From the NCBI RefSeq assembly GCF_037975245.1, contig NC_092582.1, forward strand, positions 26,204,077-26,268,076: DNA of 64,000 bases, given 5' to 3'. Below, piece by piece: positions 44,125 through 55,848 of the stretch. Each line of letters opens with the position of its first letter. The first letter of the stretch is position 1. Both the position numbers and the translations under genes were made by a program. Source of the stretch: Apostichopus japonicus. Lineage: Eukaryota; Echinodermata; Holothuroidea; Aspidochirotida; Stichopodidae. The notes beneath the pieces are model-generated. The model made no database searches. It worked only from the letters and a program-made list of their open reading frames with translations, and had not been told where the DNA came from.

Positions 44125-46436
44125 GTAAGTATTCTGGTGTAGATGTTAGAATCATCATAACAGTTAAACAGGGAAAAACTATTCAGTAATACCATAAATA
44201 AAATACCATATAAAAGAAAATGATGCAGCATGTCATATTCTCAATGCCATTTCAGGAGTAACTGTAACCACGGAAATGTATCATTGAAAAGTATTATATG
44301 TTGGCAGTATTGCTAGGTCAGATTAATAAACAAAAATGTAATACTGATCTACGATTATTCACTTTCTAGACTATTAATGCTCCATCCCAATCCCCGTGTT
44401 TAGTATCCTCTTCAGTAAGTTTAGTCTGCCCTCCTCCACCCTTCAGATACCCTATACATGTTCCCGCCACTGGCTCTCCCCTTCGCCCTCCCCTTCAGAG
44501 AGATGCATTTGTATGTTTTTAGAGAGCCCATCAAATCCATTCCATGTTTCTACCCGATAACATCATTTCTGTTTTAGTGCACACACTTAGCCTATTCTAC
44601 TTATACGATAGTTTTTTGTACAAATAAATACAGCGCTTACATTATACTGTACAGACGATTGATTCAAACAATATATGTTCTAAAGCAATTCAATAGTAAG
44701 AAAGACCCACCTGGAAGTCCCGTAAATATCTACTTTGCATAATAATAGATGACTCCAACCAGTTTAACCTAATGAATAGAAATAGGTAAACGCAAGCCAA
44801 ATGCCCATTGTTCCTTCAAATAATATCAGGGAACGTGTCAAAGTGACATATTTTTATTGGTGATACGCCTTGTTATTGCATACGTTGCGTTCTTAATTTT
44901 CGGTTATTCTTTGTAAGTTTTTCTTTAAATGAGCATAATTATTTTTTTTATTGGTTGTTCAATGCATCCTCACATGCTTCAATGCATAAAAGAAGGAGTT
45001 ATTCTTGTAACGTTCAGTTTCTCTTCTTGAATTTAAGTTGTACTTCTGGTTGGTAGGACTCTGACAAGATAACACATTGTTGTGTAGCTCTCAATATACG
45101 TAGAAGGTAGAAGGAAGTTAATTTATATTTAATTTAAAAACAGTTTTATGATTCCCATTGTTTAGGTCTAGACTTGAAAATTACGGTATACAATGCCTTG
45201 AATAAACGGACACTACTGGATTGTTAGCATCATGTGTTTCACAGTTGAATTTTATCGAATTTGTTTGACTGTTTAGCAGGAACACAAATGAAAGCATAGT
45301 GAGAAGAATATTATGCGTGTCAGACAATGAGCTAAACAATAATAATAGGATGGTTATAAACCGTATTGAATATTTACTTTGAGTTTAAAATATTGTCCGA
45401 GCTTAGTAGAAACTCTAAAAAAGAAAGCTTAATAGCATCTAATAAAATATATTCCCCAAAATAAACATAAAGCAATATGCTATTATCATTATCATCCTCG
45501 ATTTATCTCCTTTATTTGACCTTCGAGCCCGAATCGAAATAAAGGAGATTGTACCAAGTATGTGTCAGTTGGAACTTACCAAAAAATATCAAATATCGTA
45601 GAACCTAAGGAAAACAAGTTATTTACTTATTTAAATGTATTATTTAAATATGTCAGTTTTGCCTACATGAAAGTAATTTTTTTGTCGATCATAATATCTT
45701 AATTATTTAGAAAACAGTATACATTTGGTAATTATTGTTGGTTAAGAACGAAATTTAAATTTTGCCAAGCATTGCAGAACCACTAGAATTCCACGAAAGT
45801 GTACAAAATCCTTACCCTATACAAAACCTGCATTGTCCACAATACATGTTTCGAAAGGATTTTTACCGTCATTCAAACAACGGCTGGTACAACCTTTTGC
45901 TACATGTTTTTTCTTTGGCGGGGGTGGGGGAGGGGACTCCAGCTGTGGCTTGCGTCCGTTGGTAGGGGTCTAAACGGGGAGACTCCTTTATGATAAAATA
46001 ACTATAAATAAATAAAATAAAAAAATGTCAATGCTGTAGCAGTGGAGAGGTTGACTCAAGAACGGTTTGTTCAATACAATATAAGTTTAATTATTAAAAG
46101 CTCAACAATATTTCTATTATTTAGCCTACATGTTTAATGTCTGCTATAGCCCTTACTTTATGAAATATTAATGAAAGATTCCAAAGCGCATCTTTCAGCC
46201 AATCAATTAATATCAACAGAACACAAACGATTGGAAAGAAAAACCTTTTACATGAAAGCAGTGTTTCCTCTAAGAAATTTCCCATTGAGTCAAAATGGCT
46301 ATTATCTGAATATTTGACTCACTCCATCCTTGGGGAGGGGGGTGAGTGGTAAAATTATATAATTGAACCCAAAACACAATCGGTCAATGTTTTCGTGACT
46401 TTTCACGATGTTACGTTTTGTTGACAGTATTAGTAC
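44125..46436. other. Intron DNA, no gene recognised; one strong hairpin
   Basis: AT-rich, with no exon features. A 13-bp perfect inverted repeat (ATCTCCTTTATTT / AAATAAAGGAGAT) lies at 45505-45517 and 45537-45549 with a 19-base loop. The G-rich patch at 45918-45935 is isolated. Confidence 0.55.
45505..45549. repeat. Perfect 13-bp stem, 19-base loop inverted repeat
   Basis: The arms ATCTCCTTTATTT and AAATAAAGGAGAT are exact complements; the loop (GACCTTCGAGCCCGAATCG) contains the smaller inverted word TTCGAG/CGAA. No neighbouring repeat shares it. Confidence 0.8.
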
Positions 46437-47092
46437 CAGGGGCGTAGCCAAGATTTTCAAAGTTGTAGGCACGTCTATCTGAGCGGAGCGCCACCATCGG
46501 TTGGTGCGGAGCGTACAAGAAAATTTGTGGTTTTACAAACCCCCCAGATGGCCGGAAACGGCCCTTACCGAGTGTTCATTTTGGTTTCCTGGCCTCTTGG
46601 TAACTTGAGACACCTCATTCAATATCATTTACAAAAAACAAAAACAAAACATAATGTATTTAAAATTAGCAAGGTACATGTACGGAGTAAGCCAGTAACA
46701 ACAGGCGACAAAGTGCTGCAGCTCTATAAAGTCTGTTAATCAACGATAGACTTATTTGACTGTGAAATGTTTCTCAACTGAAATATTATCTGCTGAATGG
46801 GTTCTGAACTAGGTGTTAAAAAACTGACAAGATCGGATCCTAGTCTTTTTCGGCAGGTAGAGTGTCGATAAAAAGGCACGCGATAGAAATGACCGCCTAG
46901 ATGACAGAAGAATGGATCACCTAATTTAGCCATATTCTTGCTACGTTCATTTCAATAGTTTTTCCTGTCTAGACTCAAAAACTCGTCCAGCAAGCTTATG
47001 GATTTGAGTTATGGGTGTTTTAAAAAAAAAGAAAACTTGGGCAAAAAAGTGTAGGCCCGGGCCTACAGTGCTGCATACTGGCAACGCCCCTG
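46437..47092. mobile_element. GGGGCGTAGCC-family MITE-like element, copy 3
   Basis: Starts CCAGGGGCGTAGCCAAG and ends GCAACGCCCCTG. The core has CTGAGCGGAGCGCCACCATC and GCGGAGCGTACAAGAAAATT, nearly identical to the copies at 47.3 and 47.7 kb and related to that at 33.1 kb. No protein is encoded; the ORFs inside follow the repeat. Confidence 0.7.
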
Positions 47093-47282
47093 TGTACTAA
47101 GCATTGGCCAATCCAATGTCTGATTTTAATTGAGACATGGAACCCTGAGCTTTATTTAAACGATGATTGCTAAATCATAATAAATTTAGTTATTACGCTT
47201 TATTTTTACAATCTAAAGTTGGCTCAAATATACTGCACCACTTGCAATGCTGGGTAGGAATTTACATTTGACTCTGGGGGGC

Positions 47283-48380
47283 AGGCGCGGCGGAACGGAA
47301 AAATTATTGGGGGGGCTAATGTGTGGAGACTATCTAAGCGGAGCGCCACCATCGGTTGGCGCGGAGCGTACAAGAAAATTTTGGGTTTTTTCAAACCCCC
47401 AGATGACCGGAAACGGCACTTCCCGAGTGTTTTATGCTGTGAATACCTGGCCCTAAAATATGGGTCTCAAGCCTGCAATTTCTCAGATTGCACGTTAAGT
47501 CTGTAAAAACATTGTAATATGTATATTCGATGGTGTTTTAAGAGAGTAGCTATTACTCGTAGTGTACTCGCAAAGACGTTTTTGAGTGTAGTAAGGGCAG
47601 TGGCGGAGCTAGGGGTATTGGTCGAGCAAGAATGGGCAAGAATGGTGTGTAGGGGCGCTTTCGACACTATCTAAGCGGAGAGCCACCACAGGTTGGCGCG
47701 GAGCGTACAGAAAATTTTTGAGTAAAGATACTCCCGAGATTGCAGGAAATGACCCTTTCCGGGGCCTTGCTAATTTGCAGATAAACGGAGAATAAATAGG
47801 TGTCGTCGCCATTTTGTCGGAAAATTACACCGACAGAATATGACAAATGTCAGTAGGTATATGAGAGCGCAATAAAATAGTCAAAAATCGCGAATAAGTA
47901 AAAAGTAGTGAAAAACTGAAAAGGGCGCCAGCAGTCCATTTGAGTCCGTCAGGGGGGGGGGGGGCATCCGCCCCTGACTGTATATATGGACGCTCGATCA
48001 ACCACTAAGTAAGGGGATGTTCGGGAGAACTGGCTGGAATGAGGCAAGTCATTGGCCTAAGACGAAGTTGTGTTACGCTTACCGGTACTCACACTCACTG
48101 CTTTCACTTTTCACGGGGCGTGAAGACGCGGTTGGGGTGACAATGTGGTCTATAGCCAAGGGACGGGCCGAGGGTCCCCCAGCAATTACTAAAATTATTA
48201 CACCTATAGAGTATACGTGTGCATCGGACAGATCGACAAGTATGCATTGAAAAATGGGCAGATGTACGTTTCGGAGCCTTGGTAAATATTGGGGGGGGGG
48301 CTTATCATGCATTTGCCCCCTCAACTTTTTTATTGGGGGGGCTGAGCCCCCCAAGCCCCCCCGGTTCCGCCGCCACTGCT
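47283..48380. mobile_element. Larger G/C-tract element interrupted by a nested copy
   Basis: The left end reads GGCGCGGCGGAACGG...GGGGGGGCT; the right end reads AGCCCCCC...GGTTCCGCCGCC, its inverse. At 47596-47982 a second family member (GGCAGTGGCGGAGCTAGGGG ... CGCCCCTGACTG) is inserted. Both carry the GGAGCGTACA(AG)AAAATTTT core. This is a transposon nest. Confidence 0.6.
47596..47982. mobile_element. Nested G/C-tract MITE-like element, copy 5
   Basis: Ends GGCAGTGGCGGAGC / CGCCCCTGACTG, with the core TATCTAAGCGGAGAGCCACC and CCCTTTCCGGGGCCTTGC as in copies 2-4. It has a long G-run (47952-47965) near its right end. Confidence 0.6.
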
Positions 48381-48382
48381 GG

Positions 48383-50777
48383 GGGGCTGTTTTGGAAAAT
48401 GAAAAGTTAAAAACGCCCCCCTAATGTATTTACGAGGGCTTTTATAAGGTTTTAAGGGGCGCTTTTCCAAACTTCAATATGTTGTTTACGGAAAGGGTTG
48501 AAAGCATTCATCAGGATCAAGTAAGCACAATTACCCTCTTCCTAGTAAGCTGCGATCGTATAGGAAATTCATTGAAAGTTTAATTGCCCAAATTTGCGAT
48601 CGTTTAGCAAATAACGTCAATCCACCGAATATATGACGAAAAACGAATAACCCATCAACTGAAATAGAAAACACAGGTTTACTTCTACTGAAGGTGCCCT
48701 TTCCTTTAGTCGTGTATTTATTCGTGTGTGGATAAAATCACCCACCACCAAATACGAAACCATTATACCACTGAAAGTAATAGAAGATAAAACCTTCAAT
48801 CTATCTCCACAGCAACGGTGTACGTAAAACACAACATTCCCTCTCTAAGACATAGCACATACCTTTTTTTTTTTTGCAAACCGATGGTTAGGCTCCATTT
48901 CCCATTGACTTAGTGTGGTTGTTAGGCTAACATGTGGACGAAGGTTGCATAATTTCATTTATTTTTTTAGTTCTAGCTAACTGCGTCACAATTTCAGAGA
49001 ATAAAGAGATGCTTAGGCTAGATTTTCCCGTTGACTACGTGTAGTGTTTAGCTACCCTGCGCGCGACAATAGCAGCAAGGAAAGTATGTAAACAAAGCTA
49101 CGCAAAGTATTGTTCTTAATATTTTTTGCAAACCGATGGTTAGGCTACACTTTCTATTGACTTAGTGTGGTTGTTAGGCTAACATGTTGTCAAAAATTGC
49201 AGTATTTCTTGGATATTTTTATTTTTTTTATTTGCGACACAACTTGAGCGAATAAACAGATGGCTAGGGAAGAGTTCCATGTTGACTTAGTTTGAAGTTA
49301 CTGTACATAGGCTACCATGTGGTCGGAGATTTTGGGGGATTTGAGGTTATTGTCGCTGGTACTGAAATTGCTTAGTGGAGGCCGTAATTTTCCAGTGACT
49401 TTGCGCGAGTAGTTCCCGGTGATTGTGCGCGACCCTTCCGCACTGATCAAATTTGACCAAATGTGATGCGGGATTATAAGAAGTGTTTGTGCGATTCGCG
49501 CTGCTACTGCAAACCCTAGCTAAAGCAAAAGCATGTCACAATTAAATTTACACACACACCTGATATTACGAGGGCGATTTTCTTATATTTCTTTTTCGCC
49601 CTAACAATTGTGCTTTCGGAGGGCTTTTTTTAGCACTTTCTAGGGTTGTAAGGTAGGCTATTGAGATATTATATTTAGTGCACTGGTATTGCGAACCATC
49701 GTAGTGTAGGCAACGCATCATCAGTGCAAGTGCACGTTACGTTATATGATTTAGCTTTACAGCAATCGAGCTTAATCTACGTGACTATAGAAAAACATCG
49801 CTACCGTAAAGTTAACGATCGCTAATTTAACATTTCTGACGCTAAATTGGAAACAATTTACAGTAATAATTTCTTCACTACAAGTTGAAGTTCTGAACAC
49901 CATGCCTTTTGAAAGGACCTTTTTTTTATTCACACTGTATAAAATTCAGGAGAAAATGAAACCCTCTTTTTTTTTCTCTCCCTCTGAACGCCAGTGCGTC
50001 AAATCGGCAAGCCATTGCGTCAAAATCGCGTCATAGCTGAAACACTGCATGAAAGTAAATATTGCAACATTTCGGTAAATAGACGTTTATACTTTATTAT
50101 GCTAATTAGGTACAAGGTACGTAACCTATATATTTTCTTTCCATTGGTCAGAGGGGTGTTTTATGTATATAGATGTACAATGCAGATATAATAGGATGAT
50201 ACAGAGCCAGACTTGAACATATTAATTGGATATTATGCACCGTTACCTGTTAATCCAGATAATTTCATTTCATGCTCGATAAACTCAACTTGCTGTAGTT
50301 AGGAATCTTACACACAATTGTTTGTATATGCACAGTATCCTTCTCTTAGATTTTGAAGTGAACAAACATATTAGCAGGACTTCTCACAGAATACCTATTG
50401 GTTTTAGTATTAAGGTCTCTGCATTAGGTTTACTGAAATACTGCTTGGCTTGCATGAGTTGCCATATTGTAAGAGGAGGGTGATATTTTAACGAATTTCT
50501 CCTTTAACAACATTTATGTATTTCACCAAACTCATAGCAATCATATCAATCATAATGGATCATCATACCATAAAGGTTCAATGTTCCACTCTATCCCTAC
50601 CACCAGCCCGGTTAATTAATATCGGCCCCATGCACAATCTATGTGTGGTGGACCTTTAATTGTTTTTGCCTGAAAAATAATATTTGGAATGATATGACAA
50701 ACAAATAAAACGGATTAGTGAAAAAAAGGTAAAACGAGTGTTGTTAACTCCCCACATGTCACACCACGATCCATATA
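48383..50777. other. Intron DNA, degenerate ~130-bp repeats, no gene recognised
   Basis: Between about 48875 and 49330 a paragraph recurs in decayed form: GCAAACCGATGGTTAGGCT, then TTGACTTAGTGTGGTTGTTA and GGCTAACATGT. The two best copies start at 48878 and 49129, with two weaker versions between and after. The remainder is unremarkable AT-rich sequence. Confidence 0.6.
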
Positions 50778-50794
50778 TATTTACTTCGCTCCTC

Positions 50795-50913
50795 GCTTAC
50801 CTGTCTCCTCACAACCTTAGCACCTCATTTACCGTGCCTATAAAGTCCTGGTAAAATAATAACACTGTGCGCCCTCTATAACCGGACCCCCCCCCCCCTC
50901 CGGTCCCTCCTCC
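50795..50913. repeat. DIRS copy 2 left inverted terminal repeat
   Basis: About 118 bases are inverse to 55694-55812. Shared words are GCTTACCTGTCTCCTCACAA, CCTTAGCACCTCATT, GTGCCTATAAAGTCCTGG and CACTGTGCGCCCTCTAT. A run of 12 C flanked by ACCGGA and TCCGGT lies inside. Confidence 0.9.
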
Positions 50914-51528
50914 TTTTTCATTCTACCATTCAAAGTGCCTACACACATATTTTTCTTGTGGATAGTTTCCCTCGAAAATTGTCTTGGTTTTCTTCGACGA
51001 TCGCCGGAAGTTTTTTAGCTTCGGATCCTTAGAAGTTTGGCAGTCCTTTCCTGACCGATAAGTATCCTTTTTATTAAAAAGGGAGGGTTTTGGGGACTGT
51101 TTTTCGTAGTGCGTTTCCTCCTTTGGTTTTTTTTTTGGCGGGGGTAGCAGTTCCGCGAAACTGCTTAGGTTCCCGCCAAAATCCGCCCCCACGCTTTAGG
51201 CGTGTTGTTGTTGTGTTTTCATAGCTTGTTCACTAGTTTTATCTCCCCCTATATTATATCTCACTCTCTCATATTTGATATATGTTTTCTCGTGTTACTT
51301 CACCTTTTTTGTGTGTATTTTTCGCTCTCTCATATCCTTTTCAGCTTGTGTTATTTCTGTTAGGCCACCTCGTAACGTTTCCTTGTTTACCGTTGCTAGG
51401 TTACGCTACGTTCCACCTACCTTCTGTTAGCTTAATTCCATCCCCAGATTCTCCCATTCTTGCGTTAAGCTCCTATTGTTGTTCACTTTAACTCTAAGAA
51501 TTAATCTTCCTTAACCCGGTTATTCAGT

Positions 51529-53452
51529 ATGTCCCGCAATCCATTGAAGTGCATTAACTGCTCGATGTTTCGTCCAGGCAGAGCCTGGGACGAACACGAC
51601 CTTTGTCCGAAATGCAGGACCTGCACTCGACGAGACCCCTGCCTGGTGTGCATTAAGTTTACACCAGCTCAGTGGCAGGACATAGACCTGTGGCTTGATG
51701 GCTTACGAAGCAAGCTCCAAGGAAGGCTGGACTCGATCCCGAGCGCAATCGGGGCTCCGGAGGTTTCAGGAGAAACGGGAAATAGAGAGGAGGAGGGTGT
51801 AGTTGAGAGAGAGGTGGAGGAGAGTGACCAGGAGAGGGCCGAAGGAGAGAAAGAGGTAGAGAGAGAGGAGAGGGAAAGAGAAAGAGAAAGAATTCCCCTA
51901 ACGGCCCCGGCGACGTCCGGATCAGTTATGGCCAGAGGGAAGGGCAGGAGCAAAGGCAAGGCTCCTGCCAAGAAAAGACCTCCAAAGAAGAGGCACAGCT
52001 CGGCCGGGCTAGAGACTCCGTCTCAGTTCGGGCTGAAGCTAGACAGACCCACGGAGCGCGGGCTTCTGGCCTCGGAGAGCTCAGGTCCAAGAGAGAGAGC
52101 GACCGAGGGGTCGCGGAGACGAAGCCGGTCCCGTCCCAAGGAGCTGGAGAGGTGGGTTCCGACGGAGATCCCGGCCCGAGAAAGTAGCAGGAGAGAGACC
52201 TCCCGCCGATCCAGAAGAGAGAGATCGGGGTCACATTCAAGATCCCCAAGACGGAGGGAGTGGAGAAGATACTCCCCGGTCTCCGACGAGTCCTCGGATT
52301 CCTCCTCCGACGGATACAGAAGAGCCAAGAGGAGGCGCCGGTCCCCGAGACGGCGTCAGGAGGAGAAGCCAGCTTGGCTATCTAAACTTACCGGCCTGCT
52401 ACGGCCCCTGCTGGAGCAAAGGACGTCCACGGTAGCCGACGTAGTACCAGGCTCCGCTAGCCCCGTACCGACCATGGCCCCGAAACCGGCCTCGGACCCG
52501 GACGCTCTGGATTGCAGAGCGTCGGTGAATCTTTCCGGCTTGGAGAACGAAGGGGATCCCATAGATCCAGATCCTCTCGACTACGAGCCTATGGAGGACA
52601 GCTTTGGCCATAATTACGAGCCGGAGGAAGCGCCCGTGACGGGAGGAGCCCTCCCGGAGGAGCTAATGACACGGGCGGCAGACATATTCAGACGGCACCT
52701 GGGGTTCGAGGAGCCCGAGACGCAACCGCAGAAGGCGGGTCGGGTGTCAAAATTGACGGCGACCGGCGAGGCTTCATCTAAGCCCAAGACCACCATACCA
52801 GTGGATGCAACCTGTTATGATAGATTTGAGGCCATTGCCAACAAGACCAAATGGACGGCCTTCCCGGCCAAGGCAGATAGAGCGGTCAGGGTACCTGACG
52901 AGGCCTGGAGGGCACTATTTAAATGAGCAAGGGGCCTCATCCACACACGTTTTCAAGACCCCCGCCTAGAGGAAGCTAGAAGATCTCTTGGTAAAGGTGG
53001 ACATGGCGGCCCGTTCGGGCATGAAGTTCGCATCGGTACTAATGCTGTCAGCCGAAGTCCTCATGCGACGCCACCAACAACTCCCTGAGGACAGCAGCCA
53101 AGTGTCCAGGGACGAAGCGGGCCAGCTGCTCCTGCTGCTGGGCCCCCTTGTCAGGCTCGCGTACGATCAATTTGCGAGGATCGCCACCAGGTCCGTAAAG
53201 GTCCGCAGAGATAGCATCGTCTCCGCCATCCATTGGCCATCGACGGAGGCTAAGGACAGAATGCTGGAGCTACCAGTCCTCTGGGAAGACCTCTTTGGGG
53301 GCTGCTTCCAAAAGAAACTGCAGGAAGAGGTAGCCCGGAGAGAGACTCTGGCCAAATCAGAATTCCCTCGGCCACTCAGAGAACAAGACCCTTCCGCCCG
53401 AGGGATGGCAGAGCATCCAGAGGAACGAGAGCAGAACCCGCCAAAACTATGA
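51529..53452 (+). pseudogene. DIRS copy 2 Gag-like ORF with one frameshift
   Basis: ATG at 51529. The N-terminal cysteine cluster (CINCSMF, then HDLCPKCRTCTRRDPCLVC) parallels copy 1, as do an Arg-Ser/Glu-rich middle (REEREREREREREI-like) and an acidic stretch. The first frame stops at 52926 just after PDEAWRALF. The conserved continuation (MAARSGMKFASVLM, GPLVRLAYDQFARI, LWEDLFGGCFQKK) resumes in another frame from about 52988 and runs to 53452. A small indel between 52926 and 52988 therefore breaks the gene. An AG-rich purine tract at 51790-51895 encodes the Arg/Glu runs. Confidence 0.85.
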
Positions 53453-53629
53453 GCAGAGGAGCTCTCAGAGGCAGAAGCCAGGGGGCAGCTTTCCGTCCAA
53501 CCCGTTCCTGGGCTCCCAGAGGAGGTAGATGCTCGACGTCTACCAGACGGGACAGCGACCGCTCCTCCACTCGACCGTCGTTCGCCGCCCAGCCCTAGGG
53601 GTGCCCACCTCACCGCAGCCATTCCGCAG

Positions 53630-55630
53630 GTGGGGGGGGGGAGACTTACAAACTTTTCCCAGCAATGGGAATTAATTGGCGGGGACAAGTGGGTGTTGGA
53701 CACAGTCAAACACGGTTACCAAATAGAATTCTCCTCCAGCCCGCCTTTCGGGGGCGGAGGAAGGCAGACACCCACACCCACGGACCCCGTAAAACGCTTA
53801 TCTCTAGAAGGGGAAATTCTGGCCCTGCTGACCAAGCAGGCAATTATAAGAGTGCCGGAAGGGACGGGACCACTCGTCCGGTTCTCTTTCTTTCTGACCA
53901 AAAAACGGGACGGTACCTGGCGTCCCATCCTAAACTTAAAACCCCTGAACTCAAAACATATCAGACCAAAACACTTCCGTATGGAGACCTTAAACTTAAT
54001 ACTACCCCTACTCAGAAAGGGCATGTGGGCGGCGACCGTAGACTTACGGGACGCCTACCTGCACATCTTGATACACAGAGACCACCGACGATTCCTAGCG
54101 TTCCGGTACGCAGAACAAGACTACCAGTTCAGGGCACTCCCATTCGGCCTATCCACGGCTCCCAGAGTCTTCACGAGAGTCGCGGGAGCAGTAGTCTCCT
54201 ATCTCAGAAAGAGAGGAGTCACCCTCTACGTATATCTAGACGACTGGTTGGTAGTAGGGAACAGTCGATCGGAAGCCGCCAGCAACGTTCGCAAAACGCT
54301 CCAGACCCTCCAGGAACTGGGCTGGATCGTGAACCAGAAGAAATCACGACTATCTCCTTCCCAGACGATCCAGTTCCTTGGGGCGATACTGGACTTCACC
54401 ACCGGGGTAGCCCGACCCTCAGAAGAAAGAGTCGCGGTGGTCAAGACGACCACACAACAGATCTTGGCACACCGGGAGTCACCAACAGGGACGTGGCTCC
54501 GAGCCCTGGGACTGCAGGCTACACATGCGACCCCTGCAACTGCACCTCCTGAGGTCCGCAGACCCTACAGACCCAGACAAGACAACGCTGATCTACAGGT
54601 CAGAGGAGGTCACCCAGCACCTCCGATGGTGGCTCGACCCAGACAATTGGAGTTCAGGGGTACCCTTTACGATACAGTTACCAATGACGTCAGTAACGAC
54701 GGACGCGTCACTGTCCGGATGGGGAGCTCATTGGAACAACCGCACAGCGTGGGGGACGTGGTCCCCAGCAGAAAGATCTCTCCACATCAACATCCTGGAG
54801 ATGATGGCGGTCAAAAGAGCCCTGGAAGTTTTCAACGACCACGTACAGGGAACGATAACCACAATCTTCACAGACAACACGACAGTGGTGGCTTACATCA
54901 ATCGACAGGGGGGCACCCACTCAGAGAGACTGTGCCGACTTGCGTGGGACGTGATAACAGCGGCCGAGGACTCCGGCATGATTTTACGGGCTTCCCACAT
55001 CGCGGGCAAGCTCAACGTGATGGCAGACGCCTTATCCAGGGGGCATATAGACCCCAACGAATGGTCTCTGGAGCAGGAGACTTGCGACAGAATCTTTGCG
55101 ATCTTCGGCAAGCCCATGATAGACCTGTTCGCAACACACACGAACAACAAACTCCAGACCTTCTGTTCCAGACGATTCCACCCCTGGCCTACCACACGGA
55201 CGCAATGTCCCTCTCTTGGGACCACATGGATGCTTACATCTTCCCACCGCTGTGCATGGTCGGACAGGTCCTCAGGAAAATACGGAACTCCAAGGGCAGG
55301 TTCATACTAATAGCCCCGTTCTGGCCTCGCAGACCCTGGTTCGCCGAAATCCCTCAGCTCGTCATGGACGTCCCAGTGAGTCTACCGGACAAGCCCTACC
55401 TGCTGTCCCAGAGACAGGGAACTCTCTCCCACCCAGACATCAAGGGGTTACAATTAGTTGCCTGGAGGCTGTCCGGTCTTCCCTACGACAGAGAGGTTTT
55501 TCAGAGGCAGCTGCCGCGATGGCAGCCGACGCTAGAAGAGGAACGACCGCAACGACTTACGATTCCCGTCTGCGGAAGTTCGACCAATGGTGCCGACCTA
55601 GACAGATACTGCTGCCTAAAGCCTCTGTAA
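53630..55630 (+). pseudogene. DIRS copy 2 RT / RNase H / methyltransferase-like polyprotein, two shifts
   Basis: RT is open from 53630: WVLDTVKHGYQIEF, then TVDLRDAYLHILIH, ALPFGLSTAPRVFTR and the catalytic YLDDW. At about 54500-54525 roughly nine codons present in copy 1 (around KMASFTDLL) are missing and the frame changes. RNase H then runs in the new frame to about 55180 with TTDASLSGWG, LEMMAV, TDNTTVVAYI and NVMADALSR, so all four acidic positions are kept. The methyltransferase-like block (YIFPPLCMVG, FILIAPFWPRRPWF) lies back in the first frame to 55630. The homologies are certain; the polyprotein is broken in two places. Confidence 0.88.
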
Positions 55631-55693
55631 CACAGATAGCCGAGTTCCTCCTCTCACTCTTCGGAGAAGGCAAACAAGTCTCCACGAGAAAGA
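55462..55693 (+). pseudogene. DIRS copy 2 tyrosine recombinase, N-terminal remnant
   Basis: The frame LEAVRSSLRQRG...ATTYDSRLRKFDQW...IAEFLLSLFGEGKQ matches the core-binding N-terminal part of copy 1's recombinase. After GKQVSTRKK it enters the right terminal repeat. The whole catalytic domain (Arg, HxxR, Tyr) is absent, about 0.8 kb compared with copy 1. Confidence 0.85.
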
Positions 55694-55812
55694 AGGAGGG
55701 ACCGGAGGGGGGGGGGGGGTCCGGTCATAGAGGGCGCACAGTGTTATTTTTTTACCAGGACTTTATAGGCACGGTAGAATGAGGTGCTAAGGTTGTGAGG
55801 AGACAGGTAAGC
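55694..55812. repeat. DIRS copy 2 right inverted terminal repeat
   Basis: Inverse of the left repeat, including a run of 13 G between ACCGGA and TCCGGT. It is followed by an outward extension ending in CCAAACCAGTAAGTTTTGG (55830-55848), a hairpin-forming end comparable to copy 1. Confidence 0.9.
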
Positions 55813-55848
55813 TCGTCACTCGTAAATATCCAAACCAGTAAGTTTTGG

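Larger units (their letters stand above)
50778..55848 (+). mobile_element. DIRS-type retrotransposon, copy 2, internally deleted (about 5.07 kb)
   Basis: It has the same plan as copy 1 but clearly diverged protein sequence, so it is a different DIRS family rather than a duplicate. Inverted terminal repeats (50795-50913 and 55694-55812), Gag, RT, RNase H and the methyltransferase-like block are present. The recombinase stops after its N-terminal part and runs straight into the right terminal repeat. No ICR is found. All long frames contain shifts, so it needs help in trans if it can move at all. It is in sense orientation within the putative intron between the LRR exons at 43919 and 58489. Ends are placed by analogy to copy 1. 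Confidence 0.9.
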
